This document shows, piece by piece, positions 15,698 through 24,829 of a stretch of 64,000 nt of DNA. Below the pieces are notes generated by a model. The model did no database searches. It was not told where the DNA came from and worked only from the letters and a program-made list of their open reading frames with translations. This stretch comes from Vulcanimicrobiota bacterium (lineage in GTDB: Bacteria > Pseudomonadota > Gammaproteobacteria > Xanthomonadales > Rhodanobacteraceae). Position 1 is the stretch's first letter. Every line of letters begins with the position of its first letter. The position numbers were made by a program, and so were the translations under genes. The stretch covers positions 39,455-103,454 of the forward strand of contig CAJCJD010000008.1 of NCBI GenBank assembly GCA_903970555.1, read 5' to 3'.

Positions 15698-16714
15698 TCA
15701 CGCCTGCGCACCATCCGCCACTAGGTGATAGTGTGTGGCGACTTCGACCTCCTTCTTTGAACCCAGGAACACCGGCACGCGCTGGTGCAGGCCCGTCGGC
15801 TGCAGTTCGAGAAGGCGCTCGCGCCCTGTGGTCGCGGCGCCGCCAGCCTGTTCAATGATGAAGGCCATCGGATTGGCTTCGTACATCAGGCGCAGTTTGC
15901 CGCCTTTGCTTTTCATCTTCGCGTCGAGCGGGTAATAGAACACGCCGCCGCGAGTAACGATGCGGTGCACGTCAGCCACCATCGAAGCGACCCAGCGCAT
16001 GTTGAAATCCTTACCGCGCGGACCGTCCTTGCCGGCCAGCAGTTCGCCGATGTAGCGCTGCATCGGCGGTTCCCAGTGACGCTGGTTGGACATGTTGATG
16101 GCGAATTCGGCGGTCTCTTCCGGAATGCGAATATCGCGGCGGCTAAGGGTGAAGCTACCCACTTCGCGATCGAGCGTGAACTCGTGCGTGCCGTGACCGA
16201 AGGTCAGCACCAACAACGTTGCCGGGCCATAGACCACATAGCCGGCGGCTAGCTGGGTGGTGCCTGGCTGCAGGAAGTGTTCGGCCTTAGGCTCGGTGAT
16301 GCCGTCGGGGCAGCGAAGCACGGAGAAGATCGTACCCACCGAGATATTCACATCAATGTTCGAGCTGCCATCGAGCGGATCAAACAACAGCAGGTGATGG
16401 CCCTTCGGATACATGTCTGGGATCGGCTGCGGATCTTCCATTTCCTCCGACGCGCAGGCTGCGAGCTGGCCGCCCCAGGCGTTGGCTTCCAGCAGGATCT
16501 CGTTGGAGATCACGTCCAGCTTCTTCTGCGCCTCGCCTTGCACGTTGTCGCTGCCGGCGTTGCCCAGCACGCCGCCCAAGGCACCCTTGTTCGTCGCCAC
16601 CGCGATGCGCTTGCAGGCGCGTGCGACCACTTCGATCAGCAGCGAGAGTTCGGCGTTCACGCGGCCGGCGCGGCGTTCCTCGATCAGGAACTGGATCAGC
16701 GAAATGGGCTTCAT
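15698..16714 (-). CDS. fbp: Class I fructose-1,6-bisphosphatase
   Basis: Gluconeogenic phosphatase hydrolysing fructose-1,6-bisphosphate to fructose-6-phosphate. The 338-residue length and motifs fit class [14 protein letters not shown] (metal and substrate site) preceded by [10 protein letters not shown] (catalytic acidic residues), and [27 protein letters not shown] near the C-terminus. The start is set at ATG 16712-16714 ([13 protein letters not shown]), since the upstream extension of the frame lacks family similarity. It is divergent from the DJ-1-like gene. Confidence 0.97.
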   Translation of the reverse strand: MKPISLIQFLIEERRAGRVNAELSLLIEVVARACKRIAVATNKGALGGVLGNAGSDNVQGEAQKKLDVISNEILLEANAWGGQLAACASEEMEDPQPIPDMYPKGHHLLLFDPLDGSSNIDVNISVGTIFSVLRCPDGITEPKAEHFLQPGTTQLAAGYVVYGPATLLVLTFGHGTHEFTLDREVGSFTLSRRDIRIPEETAEFAINMSNQRHWEPPMQRYIGELLAGKDGPRGKDFNMRWVASMVADVHRIVTRGGVFYYPLDAKMKSKGGKLRLMYEANPMAFIIEQAGGAATTGRERLLELQPTGLHQRVPVFLGSKKEVEVATHYHLVADGAQA

Positions 16715-16863
16715 GGCGAATCTGCTGGCAAAGGGACAGCCATTTTCGCGGGTCCGCCTTACGGAAGCCAGTCGTGTGCCTGAACCGGTCGCCACGCTGC
16801 TGCTGACAACACGCTGGCAGTAGCAGGCGCGCAAGCTCACATCATCGAAAGGGAGGAACGATC

Positions 16864-17484
16864 ATGCGCGATACGGTTCATGTAGTGGTTTTCGAGGGAT
16901 TTGCCGACTGGCAGGTGGCGCTGGCCTTGAGCGAGATCCGTCGGCCCGGGGAGTGGGAGGTGCGCACCATGGGATTCACCCGCGAGTCGGTCACGTCGAT
17001 GAGCGGACTGCGGGTGCTGCCCGATGACACCTTGGAGCAGGTCGATCTCGACGTCACGGCTTTGCTGATTCTCCCTGGTGGCCATCTATGGCTGCCTGCG
17101 CATGCCGAGCGAATTGCCGCGCTCACGCGTCGGGTACATGAGGCTGGCGCACCAGTGGCTGCCATTGATGAGGGCGTGCTTGCCGTGGCGCGTGCCGGCC
17201 TGATCGACCACTGCCGACACACCGGCAACTGGGTCGGTCAAATCGGTCGCGAAGTGCCGAGTTACAGCGGACGTGAGCAGTACGACGCGAACGTGCTCGC
17301 CGTAAGCGATGGCGGCGTGATTACCGCAAGTCATCTAGGTAGTGTGGAGTTCGCACGCGAAGTCATCCACACGCTGGATCTCTACAGCAGCAGCGATCGC
17401 GATCATTGGTATCGCCTCTTCAAGCACGCCATTCCCCCGCCGTGGTTTCCCGGCGTGGCTACTGAAACCATCCGGGCTGCTTAA
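16864..17484 (+). CDS. DJ-1/PfpI superfamily protein lacking the nucleophile cysteine
   Basis: A 206-residue protein with the class I glutamine-amidotransferase-like fold: VHVVVFEGFADWQVALAL at the N-terminus and LLILPGGHLWLP near residue 65. The nucleophile elbow, normally AICxG with cysteine, reads AAIDEGVLA here; Asp102-Glu103 stand where Cys-His/Gly is expected. It cannot therefore act as a cysteine protease, glyoxalase III or deglycase by the standard mechanism. It may be a binding protein. Start supported by a strong GGGAGG site. It is followed 10 bases later by a small gene, probably in the same transcript. Confidence 0.85.
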   Translation: MRDTVHVVVFEGFADWQVALALSEIRRPGEWEVRTMGFTRESVTSMSGLRVLPDDTLEQVDLDVTALLILPGGHLWLPAHAERIAALTRRVHEAGAPVAAIDEGVLAVARAGLIDHCRHTGNWVGQIGREVPSYSGREQYDANVLAVSDGGVITASHLGSVEFAREVIHTLDLYSSSDRDHWYRLFKHAIPPPWFPGVATETIRAA

Positions 17485-17494
17485 GGAATTGGTC

Positions 17495-17782
17495 ATGAAC
17501 GATTTAGTCAATCGCATCCTGGCCGCCTATCGGCCTCTCTATCTTCGCGGCTTGCTAATGGATGGGCAGTACCGCCTGCCGCAACCGCAGAAAACACAAC
17601 CCCCGAGCGGCCGCAAAGTGATCCACCTCAGGTCTGCTTTCGAGCCCGGTCGCCGACGCATCCTGGTTGCCACGGCGACGGCAGCAGTGGTGGGTTTGTG
17701 CGTTCGCTCATCGTTGCCAGCAGCGGATGAACCCGCTGCCGCATCGATGGATCAAGCGAGCAAGCATTCATTGAAGAAGTAA
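17495..17782 (+). CDS. Hypothetical small protein with one hydrophobic segment
   Basis: A 95-residue product, MNDLVNRILAAYRPLYLRG at the start, with a polar middle and one hydrophobic stretch (ILVATATAAVVGLCVR, about residues 56-71). An AAGGAA site sits 9 bases before the ATG, and the gap to the DJ-1-like gene is only 10 bases, so co-transcription is likely. I recognise no family. The frame is open further upstream in the antisense-free part of the DJ-1 gene, but the chosen start has the only convincing ribosome site. Confidence 0.55.
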   Translation: MNDLVNRILAAYRPLYLRGLLMDGQYRLPQPQKTQPPSGRKVIHLRSAFEPGRRRILVATATAAVVGLCVRSSLPAADEPAAASMDQASKHSLKK

Positions 17783-17839
17783 TGACACGAAATAAGCCGA
17801 CCAGAGTTCACCTCCGCGTTTGTGATGCAAGGAACTGCC

Positions 17840-18490
17840 ATGCGTCCAACTATCTCCGACTGCGCTGACCGCAAAATCACTTTCTTCCACGCACCGAGAA
17901 GCCGCTCTGGCGGCACCCTCTCGTTGCTGGAAGAACTCGATGCCGACTATGAATTGCATCTGCTCAACTTCAAGACGGGCGAACAGCGTCAGTCGGCGTA
18001 TCGAGCGATCAATCCGATGGGCAAGGTACCGGCGATCCGTCACCGCGATGCACTGATCACCGAGCAGCCGGCCGTGTTTCTCTATCTGGCAGATCTCTAT
18101 GCGGAAGCACGGCTGGCGCCGCCTATGGGCGATCCGTTGCGCGGACCGTATCTGCGCTGGCTGGTTTATTACGGCTCATCGTTTGAACCGGCTGTCGTCG
18201 ATCGCTCGTCGAAGCGTGATGCCGTGCCGCCTTCCACCTCTCCCTACGGAACATGGGATGACGTGTTCAACACGCTCACCGCTCAACTTGCTCAAGGGCC
18301 TTACATGCTCGGCGAGCGGTTCACCTCGGTGGATGTGTTGTGGGGCGGCGCCTTGCACTGGATGACGATGTTCAAGATCGTGCAGGAAACACCGGATATC
18401 CGCGCATACATCGACCGCGTGATCACGCGCCCCGCCATGCAGCGTGCAGCGGCCAAAGATGCCGAACTTGCCGCGCAACAGGCGGCCTGA
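17840..18490 (+). CDS. Glutathione S-transferase family protein
   Basis: A 216-residue GST. Residues about 8-85 are the thioredoxin-like N-domain (KITFFHAPRSRSGGTLSLLEELDADYE, then NPMGKVPAI with cis-Pro, then ITEQPAVFLYLADLY binding the glutathione gamma-Glu). The C-terminal helical domain includes GPYMLGERFTSVDVLWGGALHWM. The catalytic residue is a Ser rather than Tyr (SRSGG region), as in many bacterial GSTs. Start at 17840 follows GGAA at 7 bases; an in-frame ATG at 17825 is an alternative. The WYL regulator 124 bases downstream might control it (inference). Confidence 0.88.
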   Translation: MRPTISDCADRKITFFHAPRSRSGGTLSLLEELDADYELHLLNFKTGEQRQSAYRAINPMGKVPAIRHRDALITEQPAVFLYLADLYAEARLAPPMGDPLRGPYLRWLVYYGSSFEPAVVDRSSKRDAVPPSTSPYGTWDDVFNTLTAQLAQGPYMLGERFTSVDVLWGGALHWMTMFKIVQETPDIRAYIDRVITRPAMQRAAAKDAELAAQQAA

Positions 18491-18614
18491 GCGCCGCAGA
18501 CGAATCGACGCTCATGCTTTCCGCTGGCTTGTCCATGTCCGTCTCACGCGCTGCGATTGTCGTGCATGACTTTGGATGCTGGTCTGCGCCGGCTGCGTGG
18601 GCGATCATCTATCC

Positions 18615-19319
18615 ATGCGTCGAGCAGACCGCCTCTTCCTTATCATCAACGCCTTGCGCGGTCGCCGGACTGCGCTGCAGGCGCGCCAGCTCGCGGAGAC
18701 ACTGGGCGTCTCGCTGCGAACCGTCTATCGCGACGTGGCCGACCTGCAACTCTCGGGCGTGCCGATCGAAGGCGAGGCTGGCGTGGGCTATGTGCTGCGC
18801 AAGGGCTCGGACATTCCCCCGCTGATGTTTACCGCCGACGAGCTCGAATCGCTGGTGGTCGGCACGCGCTTCGTACGTGCCTTTGCCGGTGAGCGGCTGG
18901 CGGCCGGCGCGCAGGCGGCGCTGGTGAAGATCGAAGCGGTATTGCCGCCCGAATTGCGTGAGCGTTCTTCGCGCACGCGCATCTACGCGCCGATCTGGCG
19001 CGATGAAGAATCGATCGCTTTCGCCGCCCGCATCGATCAGTTGCATGCATCGATCGAGGCGCAGCATGTTTTGCGGCTGCGCTATCGCGACGAAGTGGGC
19101 CGCGAAAGCGAGCGCGAGGTGGAGCCGTTATGCCTGGCCTTCTGGGGCGGCAAATGGACTTTGGGCACCTGGTGCCGTTTGCGGCGCGATTTCCGCAATT
19201 TCCGCCCGGACCGCATTGCACAGATCGAGCAGACCGGCGAAGTGTTCGACAGCCCGCCCGATCGCAACCTCACCTCGTACCTGCAAGCCATGCGTGGCTA
19301 TTACTCGGGGCTGGAATAA
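18615..19319 (+). CDS. YafY-type HTH/WYL-domain transcriptional regulator
   Basis: A 234-residue cytoplasmic regulator. Residues 1-60 are a winged helix of the HTH_11 type (MRRADRLFLIINALRG, ARQLAETLGVSLRTVYRDVADLQ), and residues about 135-225 are a WYL domain (RLRYRDEVGRESEREVEPLCLAFWGGKWTLGTWCR). WYL domains sense ligands, often nucleic acid or nucleotide derived. It may regulate the adjacent GST or itself. ATG 18615 is chosen because it begins the DNA-binding domain. Confidence 0.92.
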   Translation: MRRADRLFLIINALRGRRTALQARQLAETLGVSLRTVYRDVADLQLSGVPIEGEAGVGYVLRKGSDIPPLMFTADELESLVVGTRFVRAFAGERLAAGAQAALVKIEAVLPPELRERSSRTRIYAPIWRDEESIAFAARIDQLHASIEAQHVLRLRYRDEVGRESEREVEPLCLAFWGGKWTLGTWCRLRRDFRNFRPDRIAQIEQTGEVFDSPPDRNLTSYLQAMRGYYSGLE

Positions 19320-19413
19320 GCAATACGTGGCGTCTGTCCCGGGAGAGGCAGTGACCGCAACGCCCACGCTTCGGGTACCCTGCGCGAACCAGGGCTACCC
19401 AAGGAGTTAGGTC

Positions 19414-20031
19414 ATGTCGTCAGGCGTGCGTCACCCTCTTTTGTCGATTGCACCGGGCAAGCTGCGCCCTACTCAGATGACCGTCGGCAAGGCCGAAGTG
19501 GTAGAGAAGCGCGGGATATGGGAAAAACTCGGGAAAAAGAAGCGCAAGGAAATGCTCGCCGAGCATTGGTTTCCTGGCGTGCTGGGCCCGAAGAACCAGG
19601 TATTTATCGTCGATCACCATCACCTTGGCCTGGCTCTGCTCGAAGAAGGCGTGAAATCGGTACCGGTGATGATCCAGCGCGATTTTTCCTGGCTGGAGTT
19701 GCCGGTGTTCTGGCACACCATGGAGTTCAACCGTTGGGCGCATCCGTATGACGAACATGGCCAGCGGCAGGATTACAGCGCCATCCCGGGCACGCTGAAA
19801 ACCATGGTGGACGATCCATTCCGCACGCTCGCCGCGCGCGTGCGCATGGCCGGTGGATACTCCAAGGACGCCACGCCTTATTCGGAATTTCTCTGGGCCG
19901 ATTTCTATCGGCGCCATATGAAACTCAAGAACGGCCGCATTACCGCCAAGGTGGTGCAGGACGCGTTGCTGCTGGCACACGCGCATGAAACGGCGTATTT
20001 GCCGGGCTGGAGTGGCGTCATCATCCAATGA
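19414..20031 (+). CDS. ParB-like domain protein (ParBc_2 type)
   Basis: A 205-residue soluble protein. LSIAPGKLRPTQMTVGKAEVVEKRG and NQVFIVDHHHLGLALLEEGVKSVPVMI form the ParB-like fold of the ParBc_2 family, with a conserved D-H-H-H motif. It has no HTH domain and is not a partition protein. Such proteins are often annotated as putative nucleases or signalling enzymes; function is unproven. Its TGA stop (20029-20031) overlaps the ATG of the SulP gene (20028) as ATGA, so translation is coupled. Confidence 0.85.
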   Translation: MSSGVRHPLLSIAPGKLRPTQMTVGKAEVVEKRGIWEKLGKKKRKEMLAEHWFPGVLGPKNQVFIVDHHHLGLALLEEGVKSVPVMIQRDFSWLELPVFWHTMEFNRWAHPYDEHGQRQDYSAIPGTLKTMVDDPFRTLAARVRMAGGYSKDATPYSEFLWADFYRRHMKLKNGRITAKVVQDALLLAHAHETAYLPGWSGVIIQ

Positions 20032-21677
20032 ACGCCACCTCCGCCCCAACCTCGGCGCGTGTCGCCGATTTGCTGGCGGGCCTGGCGATTGCGGGTCTGC
20101 TGGTGCCCGAAGCGGTGGCCTACTCCGGCATTGCCGGCATGCCGCCGCAAGCAGGCGTCATCGCGCTTTTCATTGGCCTGGTCTGTTATGGGCTGCTCGG
20201 GCGAAGCCGCTTTGCGATTGTGTCATCGACTTCATCATCGGCTGCCGTGCTGGCCGCCGGAACGTTGGCGCTGGCGGGCAATGACATCGTTTCGCGAGTG
20301 GCGATCGGTGCGACGTTGGTGCTGTTCGGCGGTGTCTGTTTTCTGATCGCCGGCTTTGCGCGCCTGGGAAGTCTGTCGCATCTCATTGCACGACCAGTGT
20401 TGCGCGGATACACCTTCGGCCTGGCGATCGTAATCGCGTTGAAGCAGTTGCCGCATCTGGGTGGCTGGCCCGATCTGCGCGGTGATTTCGTGCCGCTGTT
20501 GGTGGCGGAGTTGGTGCGAACGTCGAATCAGGTTCACATCATCACGCTCTGCGCCGGGCTCATAGCGCTCGCGTTGCTGTTCTTGTGCGAGCGGGTGCGC
20601 CGCCTGCCGGGCAGCTTGTTGGTCATTGCGCTGGGCGTGATCGCATCGGGCTGGCTGTCCGCGCATAACGTGTCGCTGACCGGTGCCATCAATTTGCATA
20701 TGGCGCTTGGCGTGCCGACGTGGCCGGCGAGCGGTCAGTGGCTGCCGAGCGTGGAACTGGCGGCTGCGTTGTTGCTGATTCTCTACGCCGAGTCGTACAG
20801 CTCCATTCGCGGTTTCGCACTTAAGCACAACGATCCGGTGCAACCGAACCGCGATCTGCTGGTGTTGGGCGTGGCAAACGTGCTGAGCGGCCTGCTGCAT
20901 GGCATGCCTGTGGGCGCGGGTTATTCGGGCACGTCGGCCAATGAAGCCGCGGGTGCGCAATCGCGTTGGTCTGGACTGATTGCTGGCGCCGCCGTGCTGT
21001 TGATGGTGCTGTTGCTTCTGCGTTGGATCGAGCGCATTCCGCAGGCGGTATTGGCTGCCATCGTGATTCACGCGGTGAGCAAGTCATGGCGCTTGTCGGT
21101 GTTTCGTCCTTATCTTGTCTGGAAGCGCGATCGCTTGTTGGCGCTTGCTGCTGTGCTTGCGGTGCTGTCGCTGGGCATTCTCAACGGCCTGCTGGTAGCG
21201 ATTGCCTTCAGCCTGGTATTGCTGTTGCGCCAGCTCTCTGTGGCGCGATTGAGCGTGCTTGGCCGTCTCGCTGGCGGTCACGATTTCGTCGACATCGCGC
21301 AGCACCCCGATGCCGTGCAGCCTCCGGGTGTCCTGATCCTGCGTCCGGAGGAGCCGCTTTTTTTTGCGAACGCCGAATCTGTGCTGACGCTGGCGCGCGA
21401 GCAGGTGCAAAAGAAGAGCGGAGTGAAGCAGGTGATCCTGAGCCTGGAAGAATCGCCGGATTTGGACAGCACGGCACTGGAATCGCTCGGCGATTTTTCG
21501 AGCTGGCTGCAATCTCTCGGTATCAGCTTGCGCGTGGCGCGGCTGAAAGACGACACACGTGCCCTGCTCCTGCGTGCCGCGTTACCCCAGCTTTCGCCAC
21601 AGGCGCTCAATAACTGGAGCGTGGAAGATGCCGTGTCGGCATGTTCGGCGCCGTCGTCAACGGGGAATCCAACGTAG
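20028..21677 (+). CDS. SulP family anion transporter with STAS domain
   Basis: A 549-residue inner-membrane protein with 10-14 hydrophobic segments in residues 15-400 (for example VADLLAGLAIAGLLVPEAVAYS, the SulP opening helix with GLxxPEAxAYS) and a C-terminal cytoplasmic STAS domain at about 430-540 (GVLILRPEEPLFFANAESVL, LSLEESPDLDSTALESL). SulP proteins move sulfate, bicarbonate, dicarboxylates or other anions; the substrate cannot be told from sequence. It is the middle gene of a tightly packed set: ATGA overlap with the ParB-like gene, and a stop overlapping the next gene's GTG by one base. Confidence 0.93.
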   Translation: MNATSAPTSARVADLLAGLAIAGLLVPEAVAYSGIAGMPPQAGVIALFIGLVCYGLLGRSRFAIVSSTSSSAAVLAAGTLALAGNDIVSRVAIGATLVLFGGVCFLIAGFARLGSLSHLIARPVLRGYTFGLAIVIALKQLPHLGGWPDLRGDFVPLLVAELVRTSNQVHIITLCAGLIALALLFLCERVRRLPGSLLVIALGVIASGWLSAHNVSLTGAINLHMALGVPTWPASGQWLPSVELAAALLLILYAESYSSIRGFALKHNDPVQPNRDLLVLGVANVLSGLLHGMPVGAGYSGTSANEAAGAQSRWSGLIAGAAVLLMVLLLLRWIERIPQAVLAAIVIHAVSKSWRLSVFRPYLVWKRDRLLALAAVLAVLSLGILNGLLVAIAFSLVLLLRQLSVARLSVLGRLAGGHDFVDIAQHPDAVQPPGVLILRPEEPLFFANAESVLTLAREQVQKKSGVKQVILSLEESPDLDSTALESLGDFSSWLQSLGISLRVARLKDDTRALLLRAALPQLSPQALNNWSVEDAVSACSAPSSTGNPT

Positions 21678-23461
21678 TGAATACTGCAACACGTATCGGT
21701 TGTATGGCTTTGGGCTTGGCGCTGACCCTACCGGCATGGGCGCAGCAGGACGCCGACGCACGCTTCAAGCAGATCTACCAGCAGGAGTGGGCGTGGCGTA
21801 ACGGCCAGTCCGGCATCAGCACATCGGGCGAATCGCAACCCAACAATGGGCGGCTGGATCAGGTCGATGCGAAGAGCCAGCAAGAACGTCTCGATGAGTG
21901 GCGCAAGGTGATGAGCCAGCTCGACGCCATCGACGTAAAGCAACTCTCGGCCGCCGAACAGGTGAATTACGCGGTCTATCGCGAGCAGATCCGCAACTTC
22001 ATTGCCGATCAGCAATTCCAGCAGTGGCAGATGCCATTCAACAGCGATTCGGCGTTTTGGAGCGAACTGAACGACGACCTCGGCAGTGACGAGCTTCGTA
22101 CCGAAAGCGACTATCGCCGCTACGTGGATCGTCTCGGCCAGGTGCCGGCGTACTTCGACCAGCAGATCGCCAATATGCGCGCTGGTTTGAAGCGCGGCTT
22201 CAGCGTGCCGCGTGCGGTGTTGGCCGGGCGCGATGTGTCGATCGCCGCCGTGGCCGATGTGAAGGATCCGACGCAAACCAGTTTCTACGCGCCACTGCAG
22301 CACATGCCAGCGGACATTCCCGCAGCGACCGCAGCGGCCATCCAGGCCGATGCACGCGCGAAGATCAGCGGTGGCGTGATTCCTGCCTATACAAAACTGC
22401 TGGCCTTCTTCCGCGGCGAATACGTGCCGCAGGCGCGCACCACGCTAGCCGCGGAGTCGCTTCCGGACGGCAAGGATTACTACCGACAACAGATCCGCGA
22501 ATACACCACGCTCGATCTCGATCCCGATGCGATTCACACCATCGGCCTGCAACAGGTGGCGAAGATCCACGCGCAGATGTTGCAAGTCATGCAGGAAACC
22601 GCCTTCAAGGGCAGCTTCGACGATTTCCTGCATTTCCTGCGCACCGATCCGCAGTTCTACGCCAAGACGCCGCAGGAGTTGCTCGATCGCACAGCGTGGG
22701 TGGCGAAAGAAGTGGATGGCCAAGTCGGCAAATTCTTCGGTCATCTGCCGCGCAAGCGTTTCACCATCGTGCCGGTGCCTGCGGATATCGCGCCGTACTA
22801 CACCTCAGGCCGTGGCGGTCCGGATGTCTATCTGGTCAACACCTACGACCTGCCCTCACGACCGCTGTACAACATGCCCGCGCTTACCTTGCACGAGTCG
22901 TATCCGGGTCATGCGTTGCAATTGGAGCTGGCCGAAGAGGAGCACGATCAACCCGCGTTTCGTCGTAACGGCTATATCTCTGCCTATGGCGAAGGCTGGG
23001 GTTTGTACTCGGAGTTTCTCGGCAACGAGATGGGCATCTATAAAACGCCCTATCAACGTTTCGGTTATCTCACGTATCAAATGTGGCGCGCCTGTCGCTT
23101 GGTGGTCGACACCGGCATCCATCATCTCGGTTGGACGCGGCAGCAGGCGATCGATTACATGACGCAGAACACGGCGCTGTCCGATCGTGAAATCGCCAAC
23201 GAGGTTGATCGCTATATCAGCTGGCCGGGCCAGGCGCTGTCGTACGAATTGGGTTATCTCAAGATCCTGGAACTGCGTGCGAAGGCGGAGAAGGCGCTTG
23301 GATCGAAATTCGATATTCGCGCCTTTCACGACACGATTCTCGCCACCGGCTCCGTACCGTTACCCGTATTGGAACAGCGCATCGAACGCTTTATCGCAGA
23401 AGGCGGCCCTGAACCGTACTTCGGCAATGCCGCGAGTTCCGGCAACAGCATGCAGCGATAA
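21677..23461 (+). CDS. DUF885 family exported metalloprotease-like protein
   Basis: A 594-residue protein with a signal peptide (IGCMALGLALTLPAWAQQ). DUF885 proteins carry a HExxH-like zinc site; here LHESYPGHALQLE shows the HESYPGH form and EGWGLYSEFLG the following conserved block. A peptidase role in the periplasm is likely but not proven for the family. The GTG at 21677 is chosen since it starts the signal peptide and overlaps the SulP stop (TAG, 21675-21677); an upstream ATG at 21641 would put unrelated residues before the signal. Followed by another gene after 47 bases. Confidence 0.88.
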   Translation: MNTATRIGCMALGLALTLPAWAQQDADARFKQIYQQEWAWRNGQSGISTSGESQPNNGRLDQVDAKSQQERLDEWRKVMSQLDAIDVKQLSAAEQVNYAVYREQIRNFIADQQFQQWQMPFNSDSAFWSELNDDLGSDELRTESDYRRYVDRLGQVPAYFDQQIANMRAGLKRGFSVPRAVLAGRDVSIAAVADVKDPTQTSFYAPLQHMPADIPAATAAAIQADARAKISGGVIPAYTKLLAFFRGEYVPQARTTLAAESLPDGKDYYRQQIREYTTLDLDPDAIHTIGLQQVAKIHAQMLQVMQETAFKGSFDDFLHFLRTDPQFYAKTPQELLDRTAWVAKEVDGQVGKFFGHLPRKRFTIVPVPADIAPYYTSGRGGPDVYLVNTYDLPSRPLYNMPALTLHESYPGHALQLELAEEEHDQPAFRRNGYISAYGEGWGLYSEFLGNEMGIYKTPYQRFGYLTYQMWRACRLVVDTGIHHLGWTRQQAIDYMTQNTALSDREIANEVDRYISWPGQALSYELGYLKILELRAKAEKALGSKFDIRAFHDTILATGSVPLPVLEQRIERFIAEGGPEPYFGNAASSGNSMQR

Positions 23462-23508
23462 AGCGGCGGGATAACCGCGCAAATATCCACCAAACAGGGG
23501 AGTGTGGA

Positions 23509-24759
23509 ATGTCTGAGGGAGCAGTCTGGGGCGGTCAGTATTCGGCGACGCGTTATCCCATTGTCTATCGCGTAGTGACGTGGGTGCGTATTGCTTCCCT
23601 TGTCGTTGCGCTGTTCATCGCCGGAGGCTTTAGCGCGATGGCATTCCAACCCTTGCTGGCGGCGCCGAATGTGCCACTCAGCCCGGTATTGGTTTGCATA
23701 GACGTCTGTCTGACGTCGTTGATGTTGTATCTGGTGTGGTGGGCGTTCACGGCGCAGATCGTGCTGCGCGAAGATGCGATTGAGCAATCCAAGCCATTTT
23801 TCCGCCGCGTGCTTCGTGTCAGTGACATCAAAGGGCGACGCTACACGACAAAGGGCAACTGCCCCATGATCTTCCCGAGAATCGGGGGGGCCTTTTCCAT
23901 CGATCCCTCATCCTATGGACTCGATAGCCGTTTCGATGAGTGGTTCGCGAAGCTGCCAGATCTCAAGCAGATCGACGCTAAAGAGGACATGGAGCGCGTC
24001 CGCAACGATCCCACGCTCGGGGCTACGCCATCGGAACGCATCGCCGAAGATGCCAGGCGTCGCAAAGCTTTTACAACCGCTGGTGGTTGTCTGACGGTCG
24101 TCTCGATGATCGTGTTCTTCGCGGGGATGATGTTTCCAGGCCTATCAATGTCCGCGGTTATCCTCGCCGCGGTCGTTCCTTGGTGTGCGGTCTTGCTTGG
24201 GCGCGTATACAAAGACCAATGGTTCCGCGCGAACAATAACAACGCCGCTGTCGCCGTGTTGCCAATGATGATGCCCATCTTCACCTTGGTGCTGCTCGCG
24301 TTGAATTCATCGGGCCTGCTCGACTCGAGCGGCGTCATTGTTTGGGGTGGTTTCGTGGGCCTGCCGCTATGGCTGGCCGGCATGGGTTTGTTTGCTAAGC
24401 CATCCGCATCGACACAACAAGCGTTAGTGGCGGCCCTGATCTTTGTGCCGTTTGCGTGGTTGTACGGCGGGAGTCTCCTGGCGCTCGGCAACCGTATGCT
24501 CGATCAGCAGCCACCGCAGGTCTTTCAAACCGAAGTGTTGGGCAAGCATCTTGTACGCGGCAAGGGCGGACCCTCGCATTACCTGGAACTGGCCGGCTGG
24601 GGTCCGGAAACTCAGGGCACCAATCTGCGGGTGGATAGCGAGCGCTACTTCGAGGCCAAGCGCGGCGATGTGGTTTGTATGGGCCTGCACCCTGGAAAGT
24701 TTGGTTTTCCCTGGATGCACAGCATCGCCTGCTCGGGCACGCCCAGCGCCGCCCACTGA
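23509..24759 (+). CDS. Multi-pass membrane protein of unknown function
   Basis: A 416-residue inner-membrane protein. Two helices near the N-terminus (about residues 24-47 and 60-80) are followed by a soluble segment (IVLREDAIEQSKPFFRRVLRV..., about 85-160, PH-domain-like in pattern), then further helices at roughly 187-222, 240-258, 265-287 and 300-322, and a soluble C-terminal tail with HLVRGKGGPSHYLELAGWGPETQG. I do not recognise a named family. Start ATG follows GGGGAG by 8 bases. Probably transcribed with the preceding DUF885 gene. Confidence 0.75.
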   Translation: MSEGAVWGGQYSATRYPIVYRVVTWVRIASLVVALFIAGGFSAMAFQPLLAAPNVPLSPVLVCIDVCLTSLMLYLVWWAFTAQIVLREDAIEQSKPFFRRVLRVSDIKGRRYTTKGNCPMIFPRIGGAFSIDPSSYGLDSRFDEWFAKLPDLKQIDAKEDMERVRNDPTLGATPSERIAEDARRRKAFTTAGGCLTVVSMIVFFAGMMFPGLSMSAVILAAVVPWCAVLLGRVYKDQWFRANNNNAAVAVLPMMMPIFTLVLLALNSSGLLDSSGVIVWGGFVGLPLWLAGMGLFAKPSASTQQALVAALIFVPFAWLYGGSLLALGNRMLDQQPPQVFQTEVLGKHLVRGKGGPSHYLELAGWGPETQGTNLRVDSERYFEAKRGDVVCMGLHPGKFGFPWMHSIACSGTPSAAH

Positions 24760-24788
24760 CGACGGGTAGGCTGGCTAAAACTTCACCA

Positions 24789-24815
24789 ATAAAGTAGACT
24801 TACGTCAAGCTTTAT
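24789..24815. promoter_or_regulatory. Inverted repeat, candidate operator of the RES-Xre pair
   Basis: ATAAAG (24789-24794) and CTTTAT (24810-24815) with a 15-base spacer, 15 bases before the antitoxin ATG and just ahead of its GGGAGAG ribosome site. Type II antitoxins with HTH domains commonly bind such dyads over their own promoter. This is a position-based inference. Confidence 0.45.
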
Positions 24816-24829
24816 AGGGAGAGTTAGCC

